Shown: piece after piece, positions 8,861-17,310 of the stretch | How the letters are laid out: every line of letters starts with the position of its first letter | Position numbering within the stretch: the first letter of the stretch is position 1 | From: an uncultured Duncaniella sp. | GTDB taxonomy: Bacteria; Bacteroidota; Bacteroidia; Bacteroidales; Muribaculaceae | Length of the DNA: 64,000 bases | Direction of reading: 5' to 3' | Assembly (NCBI GenBank): GCA_910577335.1 | Contig: CAJTMJ010000015.1 | Location: 17,666 to 81,665, forward strand | Made by a program: the position numbers and the translations under genes | Notes under the pieces: generated by a model | What the model was told of the DNA's origin: nothing | Databases searched by the model: none | What the model saw: only the letters and a program-made list of their open reading frames with translations

Positions 8861-8889
8861 TTGACTTTTGCCTGTTTGTCGGGTATAAT
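8861..8889 (+). promoter_or_regulatory. TTGACT-17-TATAAT element before the ECF sigma gene
   Basis: TTGACT at 8861-8866 and TATAAT at 8884-8889 with a 17-base spacer resemble a textbook proteobacterial sigma-70 promoter rather than the Bacteroidota TTTG/TAnnTTTG type. It may be coincidence; no -7 box is visible in the same region. Confidence 0.4.
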
Positions 8890-8974
8890 ATATGTAGGCG
8901 GTTTAAAACGCCCACGTTAATTTGATAATTTTAATTTATCCGTATGCTGAACAAAATATATCACCTCTTAAATT

Positions 8975-9538
8975 ATGGCTGCCGTGGAAGCTCTGTATAC
9001 CCGGTCTGATAAAGAGATACTCAGAGCTGTCATAAGTAATCCGGATGATGGGTTCCGCTTGCTGTTAAAACAATATAAAGAGCCGATTTATTGGCATATA
9101 AGGCGTATAACAGTGACTCATTCCGACGCTGAGGATGCATTGCAGGAGACTTTCATGCGGGTGTTTAGAAATCTTGACAAATTGAATGAAGAGATGTCGT
9201 TGACAGCTTGGGTATTCAGAATAGCCACAAATGAGGCTATACGCCAACGTGAACGATATGGTGAGTCGGCTATATCGCTTGATGACGATGATGTTTCGGA
9301 AGCCCATGCCATTGCCGCTGATGATTATATAGATTATTCGGATTTGGAAGCGGTGAAATTACAGAAAGCCATCCGGTCATTGCCACCCAAGCAGCAGATT
9401 GCGTTTAATCTTCGCTATTATGACGAGTTTGACTATGCTACAATAGCGCAGATTACGGAGTCAACTGTGAATAATGTGAAGGCTAATTATCACGCCGCAA
9501 AAGAAAAAATCATTCATTTTATGAATTCCAATGATTGA
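8975..9538 (+). CDS. ECF-type RNA polymerase sigma factor
   Basis: 187 residues. The region 2 signature is clear (DAEDALQETFMRVFRNLDKL, about 51-71), followed by AWVFRIATNEAIRQRER. The region 4 helix-turn-helix is LPPKQQIAFNLRYYDEFDYATIAQITESTVNNVKANYHAAKEK (two short motifs, about 134-180). It redirects RNA polymerase to a small regulon, probably envelope stress or polysaccharide use. The next gene starts 3 bases later and encodes a likely membrane anti-sigma factor. The regulon is unknown. Confidence 0.92.
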   Translation: MAAVEALYTRSDKEILRAVISNPDDGFRLLLKQYKEPIYWHIRRITVTHSDAEDALQETFMRVFRNLDKLNEEMSLTAWVFRIATNEAIRQRERYGESAISLDDDDVSEAHAIAADDYIDYSDLEAVKLQKAIRSLPPKQQIAFNLRYYDEFDYATIAQITESTVNNVKANYHAAKEKIIHFMNSND

Positions 9539-9541
9539 ATT

Positions 9542-9856
9542 ATGGACAGTTATAACTTTGATAAAATAGGCAAAAAGATGCCATACCGTGTCCCGGATAC
9601 TTTTTTCGCAGATGTGGAAGAGAGGATAATGGCTGATGTGACCTTACACAAAAAGAAACACAATCTGCTAAAATTTGTAATTCGTTCTACTGGCATTGCT
9701 GCTATGTTAGCGTTGTTCATTGCTGTGGCTGCCACTATGATGCTTAGTTCTAATACTGATTTTTATGATATTGCACAAGCGTTTGACGACCTGTCAGAAA
9801 CCGATCAGTCATATATCATAGAGTCATATCAGGATGATATTTTTATAAATCAATAA
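9542..9856 (+). CDS. Probable single-pass anti-sigma factor
   Basis: 104 residues. A short cytoplasmic N-terminal part (about 1-42) contains IGKKMPYRVPDTFFADVEER, then one membrane helix at about 48-67 (AAMLALFIAVAATMMLSS) and an acidic periplasmic tail. No zinc-binding anti-sigma motif (HxxxCxxC) is present. The role is inferred from the position 3 bases after an ECF sigma gene, the size and the topology, which fit small Bacteroidota anti-sigma proteins. Confidence 0.6.
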   Translation: MDSYNFDKIGKKMPYRVPDTFFADVEERIMADVTLHKKKHNLLKFVIRSTGIAAMLALFIAVAATMMLSSNTDFYDIAQAFDDLSETDQSYIIESYQDDIFINQ

Positions 9857-9860
9857 AATT

Positions 9861-10358
9861 ATGCTTAATATGAAGAATTTTACGAAACTATTGTTATTAG
9901 TGCTTGCTGTATTCCTCTGTGCACCTAATCTTTCGGCGGGTCATCGCAAAAAGGGTGAGCGTATTTCCCGTGAACAGCTGGCAGAAAAACAGGCAAAGCT
10001 CATTGCCGAGAAACTTTCCCTGTCAAAAGAGACAAGTGACAAATTCATCGCCACTTTTATGCAAAACCAAAAGGAGGTATGGGCATTGGATACACCCAAA
10101 GCTCGCACTACCAAAGCAAATGTCGCTAAAAAGAGGACAAGGAGAGTTAAGTCGAAGACTCCGGCTCTGACTGAAGCACAGACCGACAGTATGTTGCGGG
10201 CGAGATTGGCGCATAGCCAAAACATTCTGAATATACGTAAAAAATATTATGAAGCTTATAGAAAATTCTTGACTGCCAAACAGGTGGAGAAAGTCTACAA
10301 GCTCGAAGCGCAGATGTTGAAGCGACTTAAGTCCCATAAAAATTATAGAAAAAGATAA
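9861..10358 (+). CDS. Secreted basic protein, possibly Spy/CpxP-like
   Basis: 165 residues; the better start is Met4. A signal peptide runs to about residue 26 (LLLLVLAVFLCAPNLSAG). The mature protein is helical and strongly basic, with two LTxxQ-like motifs (LTEAQTDSM near 109 and LTAKQVEKV near 140), as seen in periplasmic Spy/CpxP chaperones. It lies 4 bases after the anti-sigma gene, so it is likely part of the same envelope-stress operon. Family assignment is weak; it could also be an ECF-linked structural protein of unknown function. Confidence 0.5.
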   Translation: MLNMKNFTKLLLLVLAVFLCAPNLSAGHRKKGERISREQLAEKQAKLIAEKLSLSKETSDKFIATFMQNQKEVWALDTPKARTTKANVAKKRTRRVKSKTPALTEAQTDSMLRARLAHSQNILNIRKKYYEAYRKFLTAKQVEKVYKLEAQMLKRLKSHKNYRKR

Positions 10359-10376
10359 AAATTTAATATCTTTGTA

Positions 10377-10384
10377 ATCGCATC
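10377..10384 (+). promoter_or_regulatory. -7 promoter box for the pectate lyase gene
   Basis: TATCTTTG, 53 bases before the start codon at 10438. Confidence 0.6.
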
Positions 10385-10437
10385 CATAGTCCATCGTGGC
10401 AATGGGTGTGATTTCTTATATATAATATTCTTAAACC

Positions 10438-11799
10438 ATGAAAATTTCTTACATTCGTACATTCAGATTAACAGTCAGTGTAGTCCTCCTGTTTTCATTC
10501 CTTCAGTCGGAGGCAAAAGTAGTTTACATGTCTCCCGATGGCAATGACTCTTCAGCCGGTACTTTTGACGCCCCGATGGCAACTTTTCCTGAGGCATATA
10601 AAAAGATTGAGAGCGGTGACACGCTATATTTCCGTGGGGGAACCTATCATGTCGATGATAATCAGGTTATGAAATTTGACAAGAACTATGCATACGTTTT
10701 TGCTTTGGAAAAAGCCGGCACACCAGATAAAAAGACATGTTTCATGGGTTATCCGGGTGAGCGTCCGGTATTTGATTTTTCCGCTTTGAAGCTTGACGGT
10801 AAGCATCGGTTTGCCGCATTTTATCTTGGAGCCGATAATATGCATTTGCGCAATTTTGATATAGTGGGTGTGCCTGTGCGTGTTTTAGGGCATACGCAGT
10901 CGGAGTGTGTTGCGGCTCGCAAAGGGTCGGATTGTATAATCGAGAATCTTGCCATGCACGATGGCATGGCGATAGGGTATTATCAGACCGCTGGGTCAAA
11001 TAATCTCGTGATTAATTGCGACGCATATAATAATTATGATGATTACAGTGAGGGCGCTTACGGGGGCAATGTGGATGGCTTCGGATTTCATCTCGGGAGT
11101 CCGGAATATACAGGAAATGTGATTCGCAATTGCCGTGCGTGGCGTAATTCGGATGACGGTTTCGACCTGATAAATTGCAAGGCACCGGTAGAAATTGATC
11201 ATTGCTGGGCTTTCTATAACGGATTCAAGCCCACGGCTGATCATCACGACATATCGACGTTTGAAAGCGCCGGCGACGGTAATGGTTTTAAGGCAGGTGG
11301 ATATGGTATGAAACCCGGCAAGACAAAATGTCCAGAAGTCTGTCCGAGATATTACATACACAATTGTGTGGCATACCGTAACAAGGCTAACGGTATCTAT
11401 TCCAATCATCATCTCGGAGGATCACGTTGGGAAAACTACTCCTCATGGGAAAATCGTGCGAATTACAATATGGTGAACCGTAAATCAGAGAAAGAGGTGG
11501 TGGATGTCCCGGGTTATGGTCATCAGCTTACAGGTAACGTTTCATATACATATACCGACATCAATCGAGGCGGGCATCTCGTAAACTGTGACATGTTACG
11601 CAGTGAACTTCATAACAATTCATTCGCACCTGCTGATTCAGCCATAACTGTCACAGGTGATATGTTTGTCAGCACCAATCCGGAGGATCTTTTCCTTCAG
11701 CGTGATGCCGACGGCAATCTCCCACGCATGGACTTCCTCCGAGCAAAAACCGGCACACCCATAGCTCTTCGCCATCAAGGCTGGGCTTGGGAGGAATGA
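10438..11799 (+). CDS. Secreted pectate lyase, PL9-type right-handed beta-helix
   Basis: 453 residues with a signal peptide ending near SEA. The N-terminal VVYMSPDGNDSSAGTFDAP and GDTLYFRGGTY are the usual opening of PL9/PL1 beta-helix enzymes. The motif RNSDDGFDLI near residue 240 supplies the aspartates of the PL9 calcium site, and GNGFKAGGYG near 282 supplies the lysine that acts as catalytic base in PL9. The size suits a single-domain enzyme. It would cleave polygalacturonate by beta-elimination outside the inner membrane. No SusCD pair is next to it, so it is not in a classical PUL here. Confidence 0.82.
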   Translation: MKISYIRTFRLTVSVVLLFSFLQSEAKVVYMSPDGNDSSAGTFDAPMATFPEAYKKIESGDTLYFRGGTYHVDDNQVMKFDKNYAYVFALEKAGTPDKKTCFMGYPGERPVFDFSALKLDGKHRFAAFYLGADNMHLRNFDIVGVPVRVLGHTQSECVAARKGSDCIIENLAMHDGMAIGYYQTAGSNNLVINCDAYNNYDDYSEGAYGGNVDGFGFHLGSPEYTGNVIRNCRAWRNSDDGFDLINCKAPVEIDHCWAFYNGFKPTADHHDISTFESAGDGNGFKAGGYGMKPGKTKCPEVCPRYYIHNCVAYRNKANGIYSNHHLGGSRWENYSSWENRANYNMVNRKSEKEVVDVPGYGHQLTGNVSYTYTDINRGGHLVNCDMLRSELHNNSFAPADSAITVTGDMFVSTNPEDLFLQRDADGNLPRMDFLRAKTGTPIALRHQGWAWEE

Positions 11800-11912
11800 G
11801 CCATTTTTTATTTGGTCGAAAAATGTGTTTTTATGGTCTAAAATAATGTGTATTTGGTACGAATTTAATACCTTATCGCAGGATTTAGCAAGAGAACTTT
11901 AATTATATTTTG

Positions 11913-11920
11913 TAACTTTG
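11913..11920 (+). promoter_or_regulatory. -7 promoter box for the redox operon
   Basis: TAACTTTG, 74 bases before the start at 11995. It should drive the polyferredoxin, aldo/keto reductase and DUF1893 genes. Confidence 0.6.
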
Positions 11921-11994
11921 CCATTGGAATATCAGAGCATTTTGAAATAGAAGTCACATTGCTTTTTTATAGTAACTATATAAATTCATAAAAT

Positions 11995-13491
11995 ATGCTA
12001 CGTAAAATAAGACTTGTTTTAGCCTTATTCTTTTGGGTTGCCATAACCTTGCTGTTCCTTGATTTCACCGGAACGGTACACTCATGGTTCGGATGGATGG
12101 CTAAAATCCAGTTTGTGCCCGCTATTCTTGCGCTTAATGTCGGTGTGGTGATAGGATTAGTTGTGCTGACCTTGGTGTTGGGACGTGTCTATTGTTCTGT
12201 GATATGTCCACTTGGCGTGATGCAGGACTTCTTCGCATGGCTTGGCAGACGGGGGAAAAAGCGTCGCAACAAGTATTCCTATTCTCCGGCTATCTCTTGG
12301 CTGCGATATGGTATGCTTGGGCTGTTTGTCATCGCTCTTGTGGCAGGTGTGTCGGCTATATATACTCTCATAGAGCCATACAGCGCATACGGTCGTATCG
12401 CATCCAACATTCTTGCGCCGGTGTATGCATGGTGTAATAATCTCCTTGCGGGATATGCGGAAAAGTCAGGCTCATACGCATTTTACGAAACCGAAATAAT
12501 AATGCGTAGCATTACGCTTATAGTTGCGGCGGTCACACTGGTTGTTCTTTTCATCCTCTCATGGCGTAACGGCAGGACATATTGCAACACTATTTGCCCC
12601 GTAGGCACAGTGCTTGGTTTCCTGTCGAAATATTCATGGCTGAAACCTGTGATTGACACTTCAAAATGTAACGGCTGCGGACTATGCGGGCGTCGTTGTA
12701 AAGCCGCTTGTATCGATACCAAGAATCATGAGATAGACTATTCCCGCTGCGTGGCATGTATGGATTGTATAGACAACTGCCATCAGCACGCCATCAGTTA
12801 TAAGCATCTTAAACCGGCTAAGGGTGATGTGAAAGATACTAAGGAGGAGACTCGCAAGACAGACAACGGTCGCCGCACCTTTATTACCGGTGTTGGAGCA
12901 GTTGTGGCAACAGCTGCCGTTAAAGCTCAGGATAAGGTTGTGGATGGCGGTCTTGCAGTGATAGAAGATAAGAAAATCCCTGTTCGCAAGACTCGCATTG
13001 TGCCTCCGGGAGCAATAAGTCTGCGGCATTTTTCGCAACACTGCACCGCATGTCAGCTCTGCGTGTCGGTATGCCCCACAAAGGTACTTCGTCCATCCAC
13101 TGACCTCAAGACCTTCATGCAGCCTGAGTCATCATACGAACTTGGTTTCTGCCGGCCGGAATGTACAAAGTGTTCCGAGGTTTGCCCGGATGGCGCAATT
13201 GTCAAAATCACAGAAGCGCAAAAGGCTGCCACTCAGATAGGCCATGCAGTATGGGTAAAAGAAAACTGTCTGCCACTCACCAAAGGTGTCAGTTGCGGCA
13301 ATTGTGCCCGTAAATGCCCTGTTGGTGCAATCACAATGGTGGCTTACGACCCTAACGATCCTGAATCGCCGAAGATTCCAGTGGTCAACGATGAACGTTG
13401 CATCGGTTGCGGGGCTTGCGAGAACCTGTGTCCTTCTCGTCCATTCAGCGCTATATATGTGGAAGGGCATGAACATCATCGTGAAATTTAG
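11995..13491 (+). CDS. Membrane polyferredoxin, NapH-like plus NapG-like fusion
   Basis: 498 residues. The N-terminal half is NapH-like: membrane helices near 5-22, 38-60, 100-122 and 168-190, with two cytoplasmic CxxxCP motifs (YCSVICPLG and YCNTICPVG) and two 4Fe-4S clusters (CNGCGLCGRRC; CVACMDCIDNC). A second unit begins at about residue 297 with GRRTFITGVGAVVATAAVKA, which looks like an internal twin-arginine signal. It carries four further cluster motifs of NapG/MauM type (CTACQLCVSVCP, CTKCSEVCP, CGNCARKCP, CIGCGACENLCP). It probably moves electrons from the quinol pool across the membrane to a partner on the outside. Next in the operon, 26 bases on, is a Tat-exported iron-sulfur aldo/keto reductase, a likely partner (inference). 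Confidence 0.82.
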   Translation: MLRKIRLVLALFFWVAITLLFLDFTGTVHSWFGWMAKIQFVPAILALNVGVVIGLVVLTLVLGRVYCSVICPLGVMQDFFAWLGRRGKKRRNKYSYSPAISWLRYGMLGLFVIALVAGVSAIYTLIEPYSAYGRIASNILAPVYAWCNNLLAGYAEKSGSYAFYETEIIMRSITLIVAAVTLVVLFILSWRNGRTYCNTICPVGTVLGFLSKYSWLKPVIDTSKCNGCGLCGRRCKAACIDTKNHEIDYSRCVACMDCIDNCHQHAISYKHLKPAKGDVKDTKEETRKTDNGRRTFITGVGAVVATAAVKAQDKVVDGGLAVIEDKKIPVRKTRIVPPGAISLRHFSQHCTACQLCVSVCPTKVLRPSTDLKTFMQPESSYELGFCRPECTKCSEVCPDGAIVKITEAQKAATQIGHAVWVKENCLPLTKGVSCGNCARKCPVGAITMVAYDPNDPESPKIPVVNDERCIGCGACENLCPSRPFSAIYVEGHEHHREI

Positions 13492-13517
13492 AGGATGTCT
13501 AATCACAAGAGAACAAA

Positions 13518-14918
13518 ATGAAAAAGGAAAATCAAAATATAGACCGTAGAACATTCCTCAAACGGTTCGGCACCGGTGCCACTGTGACAACTTTGGCTAT
13601 CGCAGGTTGTGACTCCGGCAAAAATCAAGTGGTGAATGCCAATGCTTCAGCTGCGCCGGTCCTTGAAAAGGGTAAAATGACTTATCGCACCAATCCCAAA
13701 ACAGGGGAGAAAGTGTCGCTGCTCGGTTACGGATGTATGCGTTGGCCCACACTCCACGATGCTGACGAGACTCTCGACCAAGAGACTATAAATCAGTTGG
13801 TGGATAAGGCATTGGAATATGGTGTGAACTATTTCGATACATCACCTGCTTATTGCAAGGGATTGTCGGAGCGAGCCACAGGTATTGCATTGTCACGCCA
13901 TCCACGTGATTCGTACTACATAGCCACCAAGCTCTCAAATTTCTCCCCGTCAACATGGAGCCGTGAAGGGTCATTGAAAATGTATCATAATTCCTTCAAA
14001 GAATTGCAGGTTGACTACATAGATTATCTGCTCCTGCATGGCATAGGTATGGGTGAGGACGGAATGGAGACACTCAATGACCGATATATCAAAAACGGTG
14101 TGCTTGATTATCTGCTTGCCGAGCGTGAGGCTGGGCGTATACGCAATCTCGGTTTCTCGTATCATGGCGATATAAAGGTGTTTGACTATCTGCTTTCGCA
14201 GCATGACAAGTATAAATGGGATTTTGTACAGATTCAGCTCAATTATCTTGACTGGAAACATGCTTCTGAGATAAACAAGCGTAATACTAATGCCGAATAT
14301 CTTTACGGCGAGCTTGAAAAGCGTAACATACCGGCGGTGATCATGGAGCCGCTGTTAGGCGGACGCTTATCCAAGGTGCCAGACCATATTGTGGCACGAT
14401 TAAAGCAGCAGGAGCCGGAGCGTAGCGTGGCTTCATGGGCTTTTCGTTATGCCGGTACTCCTAAGGGTGTGTTGACGGTGCTTAGCGGTATGACTTATAT
14501 GGAGCATCTGGAGGATAATCTGTCAACCTATTGTCCGCTGAAGCCTCTTACGGAGGAGGAAACGCAGTTCTTGTATGACACTGCTGACCTGATGATGCAT
14601 TATCCTACTATTCCGTGTAACGATTGCAAGTATTGTATGCCATGTCCTTACGGGCTTGATATTCCTGCCATACTTCTACATTATAACAAATGTGTGAACG
14701 AAGGTAATGTGCCCGAAAGTCAACAGGCTGAAAATTACCGTAAGGCTCGTCAGGCGTTTCTTGTGGGTTATGATCGTTCGGTGCCAAAGCTTCGTCAGGC
14801 AGACCATTGTATAAATTGCAACGAATGTCGTCCGCACTGTCCTCAGGGTATTAATATACCCAAGGAGATGAACCGCATAAATGACTTCGTGGAGCAACTT
14901 AAACAAGGTACTCTATGA
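13518..14918 (+). CDS. Tat-exported lipoprotein aldo/keto reductase with C-terminal 4Fe-4S motifs
   Basis: 466 residues. The N-terminus has RRTFLKRFG and a hydrophobic stretch ending in AIAGC, i.e. a Tat signal with a lipobox (Cys near 30). The aldo/keto reductase barrel follows, with LGYGCMRWP, the active-site region YFDTSPAYCKG (Asp and Tyr), IATKL (Lys) and LLHGI (His). The C-terminus has cysteine clusters PCNDCKYCMPCPYGLDIP and NCNECRPHCPQGINIP, as in Fe-S aldo/keto reductases of anaerobes. A membrane-tethered reductase fed by the upstream polyferredoxin is the simplest model. Substrate unknown. Its stop overlaps the DUF1893 start (ATGA). Confidence 0.8.
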   Translation: MKKENQNIDRRTFLKRFGTGATVTTLAIAGCDSGKNQVVNANASAAPVLEKGKMTYRTNPKTGEKVSLLGYGCMRWPTLHDADETLDQETINQLVDKALEYGVNYFDTSPAYCKGLSERATGIALSRHPRDSYYIATKLSNFSPSTWSREGSLKMYHNSFKELQVDYIDYLLLHGIGMGEDGMETLNDRYIKNGVLDYLLAEREAGRIRNLGFSYHGDIKVFDYLLSQHDKYKWDFVQIQLNYLDWKHASEINKRNTNAEYLYGELEKRNIPAVIMEPLLGGRLSKVPDHIVARLKQQEPERSVASWAFRYAGTPKGVLTVLSGMTYMEHLEDNLSTYCPLKPLTEEETQFLYDTADLMMHYPTIPCNDCKYCMPCPYGLDIPAILLHYNKCVNEGNVPESQQAENYRKARQAFLVGYDRSVPKLRQADHCINCNECRPHCPQGINIPKEMNRINDFVEQLKQGTL

Positions 14919-15337
14919 TAGGGCATCTTTGTGAAATGCTCCATTCCGGCGGTCATACCCTTGTGGTCAGCTCGGCAGAAGGTATTATCCGGTGTTTTGA
15001 CGGCAGAGGCGTAGGTGATTTTTACCGACTGCTGAATTCAGAGCCATCCTTTCTGTCGGGAGCTACACTTGCTGACAAGGTTGTGGGACGAGCGGCTGCG
15101 GCTCTCATGATACTCGGTGGTGTCAAGGAGGTGCATACCGATGTGATAAGTTCTCTTGCATTGTCGCTGTTCCGGGATTCAGAGGTCAAAGTGACATACG
15201 AGAAGGAGGTCGAGCATATCATAAACCGTAACCATGACGGCTGGTGCCCGTTGGAGACACGGTGTAAGGATTGTGCGACACCTGAAGAATGTTACAGCCG
15301 AATAGAATCATTCATGAAAGAATTATCATCAAAGTGA
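14915..15337 (+). CDS. DUF1893 domain protein
   Basis: 140 residues. The core matches DUF1893: HSGGHTLVVSSAEGIIRCFDGRGVGDF near the start and ADKVVGRAAAALMILGGVKEVHTDVIS in the middle, a fold related to cytidine deaminases but without their zinc motif. The tail carries a Cys cluster, CPLETRCKDCATPEEC, that could bind iron or zinc. The start overlaps the aldo/keto reductase stop by 4 bases, so it is co-translated with it. The TGA stop uses the first two bases (GA) of a palindromic repeat element. Function unknown. Confidence 0.75.
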   Translation: MIGHLCEMLHSGGHTLVVSSAEGIIRCFDGRGVGDFYRLLNSEPSFLSGATLADKVVGRAAAALMILGGVKEVHTDVISSLALSLFRDSEVKVTYEKEVEHIINRNHDGWCPLETRCKDCATPEECYSRIESFMKELSSK

Positions 15338-15527
15338 ACTGATTTAAACTTTTTATAAAATGTTAAACTCAGGCTGAAATTTATTTTGTTTTCAATCTTT
15401 GAAGCTCTTTTCGGCTGAATTATCAGCATCTCTTCGGTCACTTAGCTCGCTAAGCTCCCTCATCGATCAGATAATTCATCTCGAAAATAGCATCAAATCT
15501 TAAAAAATAAAAAGTTTAAATCAGTTC
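15336..15527. repeat. 192-bp palindromic interspersed repeat, full copy 1
   Basis: Bounded by a perfect 21-bp terminal inverted repeat beginning GAACTGATTTAAAC. The two halves also pair imperfectly, for example TTTGAAGCTCTTTTCGGCTG against the complement of the right arm, around a central CTTAGCTCGCTAAG. No coding capacity. It matches the copy at 24672-24863 in opposite orientation with about a dozen substitutions and the same length. MITE- or REP-like; no target-site duplication seen. Confidence 0.85.
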
Positions 15528-15547
15528 AATAAATGAAATATTAAATC

Positions 15548-16060
15548 ATGCAGACATCTACTATAAAATTATACTCATTGGAGTACGGCAATTCGAAAAC
15601 TTATCTTGTTGCCTCGCTTTTTATTCTCGGAAATATACTCCTTCCTCAGATATGCCATCTCTTTCCTATGGGTGGTGTGCGCTGGCTGCCGATATATTTC
15701 TTCACATTGATCGGGGCTTATAAATATGGTTGGAGAGTAGGATTGCTGACTGCCATTATGTCCCCGCTGGTCAATTCCGCATTTTTCGGTATGCCTGCTG
15801 TGGCTGCGCTTCCAGCCATAATGCTTAAGTCAACATTGCTTGCAGGAATAGCGGGATACGTAGCTGCTCGATTCAATAAAGTTTCAATGCTTTTGCTTGC
15901 GGCAGTCGTGCTCGCTTATCAACTTGCAGGAACGTTGGGCGAATGGCTTATGGGCGCCACAATATACAATGCTTTTCAGGATTTCCGTATCGGTATCCCC
16001 GGCATTTTGACTCAAATCCTCGGCGGCTGGGCAGTGATTAACTTCCTTTTAAAGAAATAA
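15548..16060 (+). CDS. ECF transporter S component-like membrane protein
   Basis: 170 residues, strongly hydrophobic with about five to six membrane helices. The ordering of LGNILLPQICHLFPMGGVRWLPIYF and ALPAIMLKSTLLAGIAGYVAARF resembles the substrate-binding S components of energy-coupling factor (vitamin/metal) transporters. The substrate cannot be read from the sequence and no A/T components lie nearby. It begins 20 bases after the palindromic repeat, with no clear promoter box. Confidence 0.6.
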   Translation: MQTSTIKLYSLEYGNSKTYLVASLFILGNILLPQICHLFPMGGVRWLPIYFFTLIGAYKYGWRVGLLTAIMSPLVNSAFFGMPAVAALPAIMLKSTLLAGIAGYVAARFNKVSMLLLAAVVLAYQLAGTLGEWLMGATIYNAFQDFRIGIPGILTQILGGWAVINFLLKK

Positions 16061-16128
16061 GAAATCTTTATTAGCTAACATCAAAATAGTATAAAGCTAC
16101 TCATTGAGGAATTGGTTTGCTTGGTGTG

Positions 16129-16482
16129 ATGAATATTGAGGATTTTCGTGAATATTGCTTGTCGATGGAGGGGGTTACGGAAAAGACTCCCTTTGGAAAG
16201 TTTGCCCGGAGGTATGACTCAATACTTGTGTTTTATGTCCTCGACCACATGTTTTGTTTTGTGGATATGGATAACTTTTCGTTTGTTAATGTGAAGTCTA
16301 CTCCTGAGGAGATTGAAGATATCAGGATTAACCATTCATCGGTCAGCAATCCCCTAAACCAAAGTCTCAAACACTGGATACAGCTCGATTTTAACGGCGA
16401 TATACCTGACACCATGATTTACTCGCTTGTGAGACGGGCATACGATATTGTGAAAGAAAAATATACTAAAAAACATAGATAA
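16129..16482 (+). CDS. MmcQ/YjbR family protein
   Basis: 117 residues from the ATG at 16129; an upstream TTG at 16117 in frame is possible. The YjbR landmarks are MNIEDFREYCLSMEGVTEKTPFGK and the C-terminal PDTMIYSLVRRAYDIVKEKY. These small cytoplasmic proteins have a CyaY-like fold with a double wing and are often annotated as DNA-binding; the true role is unclear. Its stop overlaps the next start by one base (TAATG). Confidence 0.82.
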   Translation: MNIEDFREYCLSMEGVTEKTPFGKFARRYDSILVFYVLDHMFCFVDMDNFSFVNVKSTPEEIEDIRINHSSVSNPLNQSLKHWIQLDFNGDIPDTMIYSLVRRAYDIVKEKYTKKHR

Positions 16483-17162
16483 TGAGTATTATGAACCCCT
16501 TTGTGAGATTGGTCGTTACTACTACAGTAATAATAACATTCTTAAATATGACTGCTCAGGAAAAGAAATTGCCGGCACCATCTTTCAATGGAGGTATGCC
16601 GATGAATGAAGCTGTGGCTAACCGTCACAGCACACGTGTGTTTGACACAGCACGTGATATAGATGATGCCACGCTCGGTCAATTACTCTGGATTACCGCC
16701 GGTGTTAACCGTCCGGAAGCTAAATCAGAGAAAGAGGGGGCTCCTGCGAACCGCAGCAATCCCACAGCACTTAACAGGCAGGAAATCCGCCTGTTCGTGT
16801 TCGGTAAAGATGGCGTGTGGGAATACATCCCGTCAACTCATTCGCTTTCACATATAAAAGATGGCGACCATAGAAAATTGGTGGCTGGAAACAGTGAATT
16901 TTCTCAGGACTTTGTGATGGACGCTCCTTACTCCATCGTGTTCGTTGCCGATCTTACGAATCTGCCAGCCGGGGAGCCAACCAAATCAATGGCCCTTATT
17001 GACGCCGGAATTGCGTGTGAGAATCTAAATTTAGGCTGTGCATCGATGGGTGTGGCAACAGTGCCTCGTGCCACGATGGATTCAGCCGGAATATCTAAAC
17101 TGCTCGGATTAACAGCGTTACAGATACCGATGATGAACAATCCGATAGGATATACAAAATAA
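16482..17162 (+). CDS. Nitroreductase-family protein with signal peptide (SagB/ThcOx-like)
   Basis: 226 residues. A signal peptide-like start (LVVTTTVIITFLNMTAQ) is followed by a nitroreductase fold. NRHSTRVFDT near residue 47 is the FMN-phosphate binding arginine/serine motif. LGQLLWITAGVNR and a C-terminal GCASMGVATVPRATMD follow, as in SagB-type NAD(P)H:FMN oxidoreductases. It probably acts as an exported flavin oxidoreductase, which is unusual but known in Bacteroidota. Coupled to the YjbR gene. A hairpin follows at 17187-17223. Confidence 0.78.
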   Translation: MSIMNPFVRLVVTTTVIITFLNMTAQEKKLPAPSFNGGMPMNEAVANRHSTRVFDTARDIDDATLGQLLWITAGVNRPEAKSEKEGAPANRSNPTALNRQEIRLFVFGKDGVWEYIPSTHSLSHIKDGDHRKLVAGNSEFSQDFVMDAPYSIVFVADLTNLPAGEPTKSMALIDAGIACENLNLGCASMGVATVPRATMDSAGISKLLGLTALQIPMMNNPIGYTK

Positions 17163-17186
17163 AAATTAAGCTTTTTATAAAATATA

Positions 17187-17223
17187 AACCGATTTAACAC
17201 TAAGTTATGGTGTTGAATCGGTT
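17187..17223 (+). terminator. Hairpin after the nitroreductase gene
   Basis: A 14-bp stem (AACCGATTTAACAC with its complement, one G-T pair) followed by TCTTTGTTG. Confidence 0.6.
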
Positions 17224-17231
17224 CTTTGTTG

Positions 17232-17239
17232 TAATTTTG
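17232..17239 (+). promoter_or_regulatory. -7 promoter box for lrgAB-like genes
   Basis: TAATTTTG, 71 bases before the start at 17311. Confidence 0.55.
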
Positions 17240-17310
17240 CGGTGATTTTAGGCTAAAAAACATATTTACATAACATATTTTAGGTACAAGATTTTTTATT
17301 GTTTTAGGTT

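Noticed and set aside
11995..13491. Rnf or nitrate reductase subunit as a firm name
   Set aside because: Cluster motifs fit the NapH and NapG groups, but no Nap catalytic subunit or other Rnf genes are adjacent.
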